Below, one piece after another: positions 56,887 to 64,000 of a stretch of 64,000 nucleotides of DNA. This DNA is from Phycisphaeraceae bacterium. Its GTDB lineage: Bacteria; Planctomycetota; Phycisphaerae; Phycisphaerales; Phycisphaeraceae. Made by a program: the position numbers and the translations under genes. Under the pieces are notes generated by a model. That model was not told the DNA's origin and made no database searches. It was given only the letters and a program-made list of their open reading frames with translations. Within the stretch, counting starts at the first letter, position 1; each line of letters starts with the position of its first letter. Location: NCBI GenBank assembly GCA_028277745.1, contig JANQFR010000049.1, positions 1 through 64,000 of the forward strand, read 5' to 3'.

Positions 56887-57675
56887 ATGACGAGCCGTGT
56901 AAAGCCAAAAAGAACAATCGCTAATCGCATCCACTCCATAGCTGGAAGACTGCTCCCCGACCGCTACAGGTTCCGTGTCGCACGGGCTTACCACGGATTC
57001 CGTGGCTCTCCATGCGTCGACCGCCCCGCATACGACACCCACTCCTTCGGCAATGATGCCGAGATGAGCTCCATTTCTCAGATGTTTGCGAAGCTCAAAG
57101 GGGTTCCCGGCTTCTTTAACATCGACGACTGTGCTCATTTCTCACTCATTTTACGCACACAAACAGCTTTAAGAATTACTGGGGACATACTCGAAATCGG
57201 TAGTTACTTCGGACGTTCAACCGCCCTGCTTGCCGCGGGCCTCGCTGACGGTGAAAAACTGGTTATCTGCGATGCTTTCGAGGCGGATACGCCTGACGTA
57301 TATATAGAACGCCCATCACCCGAGCAATTACTGTCTACAATCCGGCGTATTAACCCCGATATAGAAAACGAGCGACTGGAAATTCACGTTTGCTTGAGTC
57401 ATCAACTGCGATTAGACCCGGCGAAACGTTTCCGCTTCGTTCATATCGACGGCGATCACTCGGAAGATGGAGCGCTTAAAGATATTCAAATGGTTCACCA
57501 GCACCTCCTCCCCGGAGGCGTCATCGCGATCGATGACTACAAACACCCGAGATGGCCAGGTGTTACGCAAGCGGCTAACCGCTTTCTCCATGAGACGCCC
57601 GATGTCAGCATACTCGCCGACCTCAATCGGCACGGAGAAAGCGGTCAGAAACTTTATCTATGCAAGAAACATTAG
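56887..57675 (+). CDS. Class I SAM-dependent methyltransferase (TylF/Methyltransf_24-like)
   Basis: 262 residues from the ATG at 56887; ATG 56818 is in frame but lacks family similarity. The SAM motif is GDILEIGSYFGRSTALLAAGL, followed by FVHIDGDHSEDGALKDI and GGVIAIDDYKHPRWPGV, the typical acidic metal-binding pattern of this group. It probably methylates a sugar in the surface glycan. The region is AT-rich. The gene diverges from the flippase operon and is preceded by its own decayed copy. Confidence 0.85.
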   Translation: MTSRVKPKRTIANRIHSIAGRLLPDRYRFRVARAYHGFRGSPCVDRPAYDTHSFGNDAEMSSISQMFAKLKGVPGFFNIDDCAHFSLILRTQTALRITGDILEIGSYFGRSTALLAAGLADGEKLVICDAFEADTPDVYIERPSPEQLLSTIRRINPDIENERLEIHVCLSHQLRLDPAKRFRFVHIDGDHSEDGALKDIQMVHQHLLPGGVIAIDDYKHPRWPGVTQAANRFLHETPDVSILADLNRHGESGQKLYLCKKH

Positions 57676-57798
57676 AAAAAGACGATTTTGATTCACTTGA
57701 TCAAAACCACTCGGCTCAAACACATCTCGTATTTTACAACGTATATAAAGTGAGCCTCTTTGCGGGCATCCTTAAGGCGCCTCTTCCGCCCATCACGT

Positions 57799-57832
57799 AA
57801 AAAACTCCCCGCTTATGAATAAGCGGGGGAGT
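57799..57832 (-). terminator. Intrinsic terminator after the prepilin-like gene
   Basis: On the minus strand a stem ACTCCCCCGCTTA/TAAGCGGGGAGT, with one bulged base and a short loop, is followed by six T residues. It lies 55 bp after the stop of the prepilin-like gene and also faces the end of the methyltransferase gene. Confidence 0.85.
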
Positions 57833-57887
57833 ATGAATTCAAACAGTTGCATTGTCTCAAACGCTGTTAAAGCAATAATCAAACTGT

Positions 57888-58679
57888 TTATTGCTCATCA
57901 GCCAATGCGTGTGAATTATGACCTGTCGCAATGAGGAAAGCATTACCATCGTCAGGATTCGCCGGTGCGGGAGTTGATGTGGCGCCGGTGTGTCGAAACA
58001 GATCGTCATCTGTTGTCCGGATATCACCATACTTGGTATCAACCTCGTGGCTGGTTTCAAAATTCACGTGATTATCGTTCCAGCCAACGCTGCCGCGCCA
58101 GTCTCCGCTCGCCTCCTCCGTATGAATACTTGAGTAGCTCGAAGGCGTCTGCCATTGGCCGCGCACACGGTCTCCGATGACGGGAGCCTCGGTGTTAATT
58201 GAATCTCTCCACTCTTCACGTCTCACGTCATTAAGGGTGCCGAGTGTTGTTGAGTCCGAATCATTGATCCATAGCAAGGCATAGGAGAAATTTTCATTCG
58301 TCACATCATTCGTGGTCCACTCGACTTTGTCTTCGGTAGGGCTGATCATGTATTCCCCGGTGAAGAAATTGCCATCCACAAGCCGGCCATAGCGATGCTG
58401 AACGGTCGCCCCGGTCGTGGTTCCATAGGCATCAGTGGCTGCTCCCCCCGCTGCGATACCGCCACTTCCAGTCATGCCCGGGAAGTACGTCCGGTTGCCT
58501 TGCGCAAACATCACCATGGCCTGGTGAATACCACGGACCTGGGTGTTGTTCTGCATCTGCCGGGCCGTGCGTCGGGCGGCGCCGAGGGCGGGCAGCAGGA
58601 TGCCGATGAGGAGGGCGATGATGCTGATCACCACCAACAGTTCGATAAGGGTAAAACCTGGTCCAACTCGATGTTTCAT
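57888..58679 (-). CDS. Type II/IV prepilin-like protein
   Basis: 263 residues from the ATG at 58679, which has AGGAG 8 bases upstream. The class III signal is complete: a basic leader, cleavage after G8, then FTLIELLVVIS with the glutamate at +5, and a long hydrophobic helix (IIALLIGILLPALGAARR). The head is unlike that of classical pilins. Planctomycetes encode many such proteins with H-X9-DG or similar heads; the ending here contains GWNDNHVNFE. The role could be a pseudopilin or a surface fibre. Confidence 0.85.
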   Translation of the reverse strand: MKHRVGPGFTLIELLVVISIIALLIGILLPALGAARRTARQMQNNTQVRGIHQAMVMFAQGNRTYFPGMTGSGGIAAGGAATDAYGTTTGATVQHRYGRLVDGNFFTGEYMISPTEDKVEWTTNDVTNENFSYALLWINDSDSTTLGTLNDVRREEWRDSINTEAPVIGDRVRGQWQTPSSYSSIHTEEASGDWRGSVGWNDNHVNFETSHEVDTKYGDIRTTDDDLFRHTGATSTPAPANPDDGNAFLIATGHNSHALADEQ

Positions 58680-59103
58680 TCTACAAGCTCCTATGAAGTA
58701 TAAAATTATAGAAATATCGCGCCGCTTACAGCGAACGTTCATAGACTCATATTATAGGGTATGTCGGGTATGAGGCGGTGTTGGTTTCAAGCCTATGCCG
58801 ACTTTATTCCATTCCACCCCATCGTATATACATATCATTCAGTTTAACGGACGTTTGCCCACCGATCCACTGTTTTATCGGGTCGCGGAAAGACCACATT
58901 CACCCGATTCGGCGGCCATTTAGCGGGATTCAGGCCGCGGCCAATTCAGGATAGCGGCCCCAACAACCTAACATAACGCTATCAACAGTCACCTTGTTAA
59001 CCCGTCCATTACCATACAAAAAGACCAAAAAGCCAAAGGCGACGCCAAGCCGGGATGTATCACCGCCGGTCAGGCATTGAATCACGCCGCCGGCGGGCGC
59101 CGA
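58680..59103. other. AT-rich intergenic region
   Basis: A stretch of 424 bp with lower GC than its surroundings. On the minus strand, TATAAT-like hexamers at 58705-58710 and 58751-58756 could serve the prepilin-like gene, but no good -35 box is spaced correctly. No gene was recognised. Confidence 0.35.
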
Positions 59104-60036
59104 TCAGTCGTCATCCTCGTCGGCCTGAAAGGTGAGCACGATGGGGTAGTGGTCTGAGAGGTCACGTTTGAAGGCTTCGCGGTGACGGGGCGGCAAGACC
59201 TTGAAGCGCGCGCGCTGGAACTCGGGCTGGTCAGCCGGGACGAAGGCGCGATCGAGCGGCCTGCCGCCCACGTGCGTCGGCGCGTCCCGCCGGTTCAGGT
59301 CGACGAACCCCGCCTCGGCCATCGTCTTGATCGCCGGTTCGTCCGCGCTGCTGCAGTTGGCGTCCCCGATCACGATCACGTCCGGGTCGTCGAAGCAGAC
59401 GCGCAGGCCGGCCGTGATCTCGGCGGCCTCCCGGGCCCGTTGCTCGCGGAAGTCACCGTTCCAACTGCTCTTCCAGTGGATCGGGACGACCACGAAGTCG
59501 GTGAGCCCGTCCCCGCAGGTGAATTTCATGCCGTGCGGGGGGCGGGGCCCGGCGGTGCGGGGGCGGGCGCCTTCCGGAGCGTCGGGGCCGAGGTCGCGGT
59601 GGATCTGCCTCCACCGCCCAACGGTCCGGACCCGATCGGTGTTCCACGCCAGCCCGGTCAGCTGAGCGCCCGATCCGCTGTGGACGGGGAACATAACGTG
59701 ATCCCACGTCCCACCCATGCGTTGCTCCAGGGCGTCGAGCATCGCCGCGATCTGGGGCGATTCCAGGTCGGGGTCCTCGTCGATCGAGCCGTCGGCCCGG
59801 ACCTCCTGCAACACGATGATGTCAGGCTTGGCTCGCAGCAAAACGTTGGCCAGCGCTGCGGGCTTCTGGGCCACCCCTTTGCCCTGGTGGCGGCGGCTAT
59901 CGGGTGTGCCGAGCCATTCGATGTTCCAGGAGACGATCCGCACGGGGCTCTTGGCCCTGATCGGCTGGACCTGGGCCCAGGCGGGGGCGGACAGCAGCAA
60001 CGCGATGGCGACGAGGATCAATCGGGAGTTTGGCAT
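59104..60036 (-). CDS. Exported endonuclease/exonuclease/phosphatase family protein
   Basis: 310 residues from the ATG at 60036; upstream in-frame starts at 60066 and 60105 are less likely. A signal peptide ends near APAWA at 22. The EEP fold is shown by VRIVSWNIEWLG, IIVLQEVRADG, VIVIGDANCSS and SDHYPIVL, which hold the metal-binding Asn, Glu, Asp and His. Substrates of this family include nucleic acids and phospholipids; an extracytoplasmic site favours scavenging of DNA or lipid phosphates. It is a single gene. Confidence 0.87.
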   Translation of the reverse strand: MPNSRLILVAIALLLSAPAWAQVQPIRAKSPVRIVSWNIEWLGTPDSRRHQGKGVAQKPAALANVLLRAKPDIIVLQEVRADGSIDEDPDLESPQIAAMLDALEQRMGGTWDHVMFPVHSGSGAQLTGLAWNTDRVRTVGRWRQIHRDLGPDAPEGARPRTAGPRPPHGMKFTCGDGLTDFVVVPIHWKSSWNGDFREQRAREAAEITAGLRVCFDDPDVIVIGDANCSSADEPAIKTMAEAGFVDLNRRDAPTHVGGRPLDRAFVPADQPEFQRARFKVLPPRHREAFKRDLSDHYPIVLTFQADEDDD

Positions 60037-60177
60037 GGCCCACCGGAGGGTGTGAGGTATCGGCATCAAGACAACTTCGATTAAACGTATCCCCCGCAGG
60101 TCCACGTTTGATGAAAAGCGGATTCAGACACGTCCCACATCCGAGTCGTGTTCCACCCATCCATTTTGAGCCGGGTA

Positions 60178-60226
60178 CCCGGACCTTCGGCCAACTGCTG
60201 CGTCCTCAGAACCGGCTTCACGCCTT
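60178..60226. repeat. Hairpin repeat, family B, copy 3 (diverged)
   Basis: CCGGACCTTCGGCC-AACTGCTGCG-TCCTCAGAACCGGCTT is a diverged relative of the units at 29321 and 39637. It supplies the last codons and the stop (60218-60220) of the XylR-family gene. Confidence 0.6.
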
Positions 60227-61465
60227 GACATGGCGTTCAGGGGTCCTGGAACCGCTCCGATGCAGGTGAACGCGATAATCGGTGGGGGTTCGGCGGTAGG
60301 CCTGTTTAAAGTCCCGGCAGAACTGAGAGAGGTGGTCGAAGCCGGCGGTGGCGGCGATGTCGGCGAGGGGCTGGTCGGTGGTCGCCAGGAGGCGCGTGGC
60401 GATGTCGAGCCGGGCCCGCTTGATCTGCTGAGCGGGGGTGCGGCCCAGGTGATGCCGGAAGCGGCGCAGCAGCGTGCTGGCGGAAACGGACACGTGATCG
60501 AGCACGTCTTCGACGCCGATGCCGTTGCCGGCTTGCTCGCGGATGTACCGGACCGCTTGCCGCACCACCGGGTCCTCCACCGCGATCGTGTCGGACGACC
60601 GCCGTTCGAGGACGCCCAAAGGCGGGATGCGGATCGGCTGCTCGGGCGGCGGTTGGCCGCGCATCAGGCGGTCGAGCAACGTCGCCGCTTCGTACCCCAT
60701 CCGCGGTTGATCGGTCGCCAGACTCGACAGCGGCGGCTCGCAGAACTCGCACAACGTCTGCTCGTTTTTATAACCGACCACGGCCACGTCATCGGGCACA
60801 TGCAAGCCGGCCAGTCGGCAGGCCTGCACCGCCTGCCACCCGCAAGGGTCGCTGATCGCCCACAGCCCGATCGGCCGGGGCTGGTCGCGCAGCCAGGCGG
60901 TCAATTGATGGATCCGCGCGACCATGCCCGATTCATGCGCCGGCACACCGTCGCGCCGGGGAGCGAACAGGCCGTACGTGCCGTCCATCCTCTTGGCGAT
61001 CCGTTCGAAGGCTTCGGCCCGCTCCCGCATCGCGGGGGTCAGGTGCTCCCCGACGTACAGCCGCAGGTGCGTCAGCCGCCGATCGGCAAAGTACTCCGCC
61101 ACGGCGCGGGCGGAGGGCGCGGGGTCGTTGTACACCTTGAGGTTCGCCGGCATGGGGCTGGTGCTGACCAACGACACCGCGGCGATCCCGTGCGCCCGGG
61201 CTCGCTCGATCAGGCCGGCCTGCAGCATCCCGATCAGCCCGTGAGGCCGCCAATGCCGGAGGTAGTCGTCGATCTGGCCGAAGTCGCCGCCGGGCAGGGC
61301 CAGTTCCCATCGGCCGGTCTGCCGCTCGAACCGGCGGATCCCCGCCAGCGTGCCATAGACGGTCGGGTTGTGGCTGTCCACGGCGACCAGCACGCGGAAT
61401 GGAGCGGCCGCGGCGGCCGTCGGGCCCTGGGCCTGAGCTCGGGCTGAGGGATGACGCGGGGCCAT
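60218..61465 (-). CDS. XylR-family regulator: sugar-sensor domain plus AraC HTH
   Basis: 415 residues. After a low-complexity leader, residues about 22-285 form a LacI/GGBP-like sugar-binding domain (FRVLVAVDSHNPTVYGTLAGI, VPDDVAVVGYKNEQTLCEF). The AraC-type DNA-binding domain follows at about 300-400 (DHVSVSASTLLRRFRHHLGRTPAQQIKRARL, and FDHLSQFCRDFKQAYRRTPTDYR). The same layout is seen in E. coli XylR. It probably senses a sugar and controls the divergent PEP-CTERM gene and the following BNR-like gene, or itself. Confidence 0.88.
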   Translation of the reverse strand: MAPRHPSARAQAQGPTAAAAAPFRVLVAVDSHNPTVYGTLAGIRRFERQTGRWELALPGGDFGQIDDYLRHWRPHGLIGMLQAGLIERARAHGIAAVSLVSTSPMPANLKVYNDPAPSARAVAEYFADRRLTHLRLYVGEHLTPAMRERAEAFERIAKRMDGTYGLFAPRRDGVPAHESGMVARIHQLTAWLRDQPRPIGLWAISDPCGWQAVQACRLAGLHVPDDVAVVGYKNEQTLCEFCEPPLSSLATDQPRMGYEAATLLDRLMRGQPPPEQPIRIPPLGVLERRSSDTIAVEDPVVRQAVRYIREQAGNGIGVEDVLDHVSVSASTLLRRFRHHLGRTPAQQIKRARLDIATRLLATTDQPLADIAATAGFDHLSQFCRDFKQAYRRTPTDYRVHLHRSGSRTPERHVKA

Positions 61466-61610
61466 ATGACGAATAATGTTAATTGAATTGACGATTCATG
61501 TCACTCATGTTTCTGTGCCCTGCTTGATAATTGGAGTCTGTTTTCGGCGTATCTCTGCCGGTTGGCATCATGCCTGCCGGGGCGAACCGGCTTCAGGAGG
61601 TTGATCCACC
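61466..61610. promoter_or_regulatory. Divergent promoter region with near-palindrome
   Basis: GTTAATT-G-AATTGAC at 61478-61492 is a near-perfect palindrome (one mismatch) next to the start of the regulator. It is a candidate operator for the XylR-family protein. AGGAGG at 61595-61600 is the ribosome binding site of the PEP-CTERM gene. Confidence 0.4.
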
Positions 61611-62480
61611 ATGAATCGATTGATTAATCCGATGTTCATCGGCGTGGCCTTGTCCGCCCTGACGGTCGCCGCGGGCTCTCACGCGGCCACGATCCAGTCG
61701 ATCACCACCAGCACGGTGGGAAACGACACCCAACTGGACTCGATCACGATCGACCAGGACACGGCCGGCAGCGTGACTTACCACACCGCGAGCCTGATCG
61801 GGATCGACGTGACCGGCTACGCGTCGTCCAACGATTCATTTGCCTATGTGGACGATGACAACCCGATCCCGGCGACGGGGAGCCGCGCTGCGCAGTTGGA
61901 CGGCGACCGGTTCCTGACCACAGGACTGACGAATATCCCGGAAGACGACACCGGCGGAGCCGGGCCGACGACTTTTCTGACGTTCAATTTCAACCGCGCC
62001 GTGGTCAACGGCGAGGGCGCCGAGATCATCCTCACCGACCTCGGCGGCAACGACAGCATCCGCGTCACGAAGAAGGACGGGTCGCTTCTGGGAATCTCCT
62101 CGTCGAACTTCATCAAAACACTGACGGTGAACGGCTCGGTGAACAGTTCTGTCGGGGTTGCCGTTGATATCATCCAACAGCCGGGCAACGACACGACGGA
62201 CTCGCTGGCCGAGCTTGAATCGGCCGTGGGCGTGGTCGGCGCCAACTCGAGCCAGGATATCGGTTTTCTGCTGATCGACCTGACCGACCTGGGATACGGC
62301 GTCGGTGAGTCGATCACTTCACTGGGCATCTCGTCGAGTCCGAACAATGGATTCGATCCGGGTTTCATTGGTGCGATCCCTGAACCCGCGTCGCTGGTGC
62401 TGCTGTGCCTGGGCAGCCTCTGCCTGCTGACGAAACGGCGTGCGTTCCTGAACACACCCGTCGTTGTCCACCACTCCTGA
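61611..62480 (+). CDS. PEP-CTERM sorting-domain protein
   Basis: 289 residues with a strong AGGAGG ribosome site. A signal peptide ends near GSHA at 25. The mature part is Thr/Ser/Asp-rich and beta-like (IQSITTSTVGNDTQLDSITIDQD). The end carries IPEPASLVLLCLGSLCLLTKRR: PEP, hydrophobic run, basic residues. It is unrelated in sequence to the PEP-CTERM protein at 4387 outside this tail. It lies divergent to the XylR-family regulator and 67 bp before a secreted BNR-like protein. Confidence 0.87.
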   Translation: MNRLINPMFIGVALSALTVAAGSHAATIQSITTSTVGNDTQLDSITIDQDTAGSVTYHTASLIGIDVTGYASSNDSFAYVDDDNPIPATGSRAAQLDGDRFLTTGLTNIPEDDTGGAGPTTFLTFNFNRAVVNGEGAEIILTDLGGNDSIRVTKKDGSLLGISSSNFIKTLTVNGSVNSSVGVAVDIIQQPGNDTTDSLAELESAVGVVGANSSQDIGFLLIDLTDLGYGVGESITSLGISSSPNNGFDPGFIGAIPEPASLVLLCLGSLCLLTKRRAFLNTPVVVHHS

Positions 62481-62547
62481 TGACCGCGCCGCCTCAAGCC
62501 CCGGCCCGCATGATGACTATCGTTCCCGACGAGTGAAGCTCCCCATC

Positions 62548-64000
62548 ATGGCAAGCCGCCCAGAACCCACACGCACCTTCCCGTTTCTTGTCTTGTTCGT
62601 GCTGATCGCCGCGGCCTCGCCCGGCGCCCGCGCCGTCGACGCTGTCCCCGCCGACGGGTTTACGGGGATCTGGTACGAAATCACCAGCGGCAGCGGCTGG
62701 GGCGGCCCGTGGAACGCCAACAAATACGGCGGCGGCATGGCCACCTACCCCCAGCAGGTCGCGCCGCTGGCCATCTACCGCCCCGAGGTCGACAAGACCT
62801 TTTTCACCGTCCAGCTCGACCCCGGCGACGGCAACATCCGCCACGCCCTGAGCTACTACGACCATCAGACCGGCCTCGTCGCCCGGCCGCAGGTCTGGCT
62901 AAACAAAGGTACGGGCGACGCCCACGACGCCGCGGTCATCGCCATCGACGACGCCGGCTACATCTACCAGTTCAACATGACCCACGGCGAGACCCGCCGG
63001 GCCTACATCCGCAAGAGTGAGAACCCCTACGACATCTCCTCATTCACCGGCCTGCTGTCCAACGCCAGCGCCGATGACATGGCCGTCTTCGGCAACCCCG
63101 CCTCCAACCCCGGCTCCAGCGGCAGCCCGCGCTTCAGCTACGCCGCGGCGTGGCACGTCCCCAACGCCGACACCGACGACAAGTTCCTGCTCCTGCACAC
63201 CCGCTACCTCAGCGGGCAACGCGACCTGTTCACCTCGACCAGCGCAGACGGGGATTCCTGGAACCCGCGGCGGACCCTGGCGCAGATCGAACTGGGGCAG
63301 TACCAGACCAGTTGGATCAAGCTGGACGGCAAAACAGTGGGCACGATCTTCAACGTCCACCCCAGCAGCGGCTCTCAGACCGGCCTCGACGGGCGGACCG
63401 ACCTGTATTACCTCCAGACCCGGGACCAGGCCACGACCTGGCAGGCGGCGGACGGGACGACCGTCGTCGATCATTCGACGGGCAACCAGCCGTTGACCAG
63501 CCGGCCCACCGGCCACGCCCTGGTCTACGACGCCGCGGACGGCGAACGCGTCTACCTCAAGGACGTCAACTACGACGCCCACGGCAACCCTGTCATCATG
63601 TTCCTCACCAGCCCGACCCACACGCCCAGCGTCGATGACCGCACCGTCCGCGTCGCTCACTGGACCGGCTCCGCCTGGGTCGTCAGCACCGTCACCACCA
63701 CCGACCACAACTACGACCATGGTTCGCTGTACGTCGAAGAGGACGGGACCTGGCGGGTCATCGCCCCGTACCTCGACGGCCCACAGCAGAACGGGACCGG
63801 GGGCGAGATCGGCGTCTGGACCAGCGAAGATCAAGGCGCCAACTGGACCCTGACCGATCAACTGACCCACAGCAGTGTTTTCAATCACAGCTACGTCCGC
63901 CGACCGCTGAACGCCGACGACGACTTCTACGCCCTCTGGTCGGACGGCGACGCGTGGGACGAGTCCGCGGTAAAGCTGTACTTCAGCGACAAGGCCGGCA
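62548..64000 (+). CDS. Secreted BNR/sialidase-like protein, truncated by window end
   Basis: The frame of ATG 62548 stays open for 484 codons to the end of the window. A signal peptide (FPFLVLFVLIAAASPGARA) is followed by GFTGIWYEITSG and KYGGGMATYPQQVAPLAIY, then repeated blades with TSADGDSWNPRRTL, TRDQATTWQAADG and TSEDQGANWTLTD, where Ser/Thr-x-Asp-x-Gly-x-Thr-Trp is the BNR (Asp-box) pattern. It resembles BNR-4 proteins, some of which act on rhamnose-containing or uronic glycans. With the sugar regulator nearby, a role in polysaccharide use is inferred. The C-terminus is not visible. Confidence 0.75.
   Translation, partial: MASRPEPTRTFPFLVLFVLIAAASPGARAVDAVPADGFTGIWYEITSGSGWGGPWNANKYGGGMATYPQQVAPLAIYRPEVDKTFFTVQLDPGDGNIRHALSYYDHQTGLVARPQVWLNKGTGDAHDAAVIAIDDAGYIYQFNMTHGETRRAYIRKSENPYDISSFTGLLSNASADDMAVFGNPASNPGSSGSPRFSYAAAWHVPNADTDDKFLLLHTRYLSGQRDLFTSTSADGDSWNPRRTLAQIELGQYQTSWIKLDGKTVGTIFNVHPSSGSQTGLDGRTDLYYLQTRDQATTWQAADGTTVVDHSTGNQPLTSRPTGHALVYDAADGERVYLKDVNYDAHGNPVIMFLTSPTHTPSVDDRTVRVAHWTGSAWVVSTVTTTDHNYDHGSLYVEEDGTWRVIAPYLDGPQQNGTGGEIGVWTSEDQGANWTLTDQLTHSSVFNHSYVRRPLNADDDFYALWSDGDAWDESAVKLYFSDKAG

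Noticed and set aside
63017-63853. Several short plus- and minus-strand frames at the window end
   Set aside because: The continuous frame from 62548 with signal peptide and Asp-box repeats explains this stretch.

Overview
The window is GC-rich, densely coded bacterial DNA that looks like a member of the Planctomycetota, most likely a Phycisphaerae-type lineage; this placement is inferred from gene content, not from a marker phylogeny. The clues are two PEP-CTERM proteins, a GFTLIELL-type prepilin with an unusual head, membrane proteins carrying a Cys4 zinc ribbon of the CPxCGYxLTG...CPECG type, a very large PQQ-propeller protein, a XylR-type fusion regulator (sugar sensor plus AraC domain) and many short hairpin repeats between genes.

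Layout. 1-2.8 kb: the end of bioF, then an ArsR-controlled persulfide/rhodanese operon with a probably leaderless promoter. 2.9-8.8 kb: a glycosyltransferase, a PEP-CTERM protein, a SIMPL-domain protein, a secreted ankyrin protein, an Mrp-type ATPase without its CxxC pair, and an LTxxQ-like secreted protein flanked by Gly-X-Y repeats. 8.8-22.3 kb: an ABC ATPase with a large exported membrane protein, pyrC, an RNase Z-like hydrolase, pssA, a translationally coupled DUF2752/lipoprotein/lipoprotein set, a glycosyltransferase-like protein, purQ, a Gfo/Idh/MocA oxidoreductase, a BFD-like ferredoxin and recR. 22.4-24 kb: rpoN.

24-29.3 kb is a first glycan cluster: a GT2, then on the minus strand a DPM1-like GT2, DUF2304, a GT2-flippase fusion and an FkbM methyltransferase with stop/start overlaps. 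29.4-46.7 kb is mainly housekeeping: glyA, a 1440-residue PQQ/TPR protein, a PfkB sugar kinase, asd, a DUF4139 protein, an HDOD-GGDEF protein, clpC, dnaN, iscX and a hotdog-like protein. 46.7-48.6 kb holds a DUF4914-like P-loop protein with a clear promoter.

48.9-57.7 kb is a second glycan cluster: heparinase II/III-like protein, three glycosyltransferases, a Wzx-type flippase, a decayed methyltransferase and an intact methyltransferase. It has lower GC and looks acquired. 57.9-64 kb: a prepilin-like protein, an endonuclease/exonuclease/phosphatase protein, a XylR-family regulator, a second PEP-CTERM protein and the start of a secreted BNR/sialidase-like protein that runs off the window.

The glycan clusters together encode sugar transfer, membrane flipping, sugar methylation and trimming of a surface polysaccharide. 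No Wzy polymerase or initiating sugar-phosphate transferase is visible, so the pathway is incomplete here. No rRNA, tRNA, CRISPR array or transposase gene was recognised. The less usual features are the GT2-flippase fusion, the Mrp protein lacking CxxC, the RecR lacking half its zinc ligands, the Gly-X-Y flanked LTxxQ protein, and three families of palindromic intergenic repeats, two of which supply the stop codon of the gene they touch.
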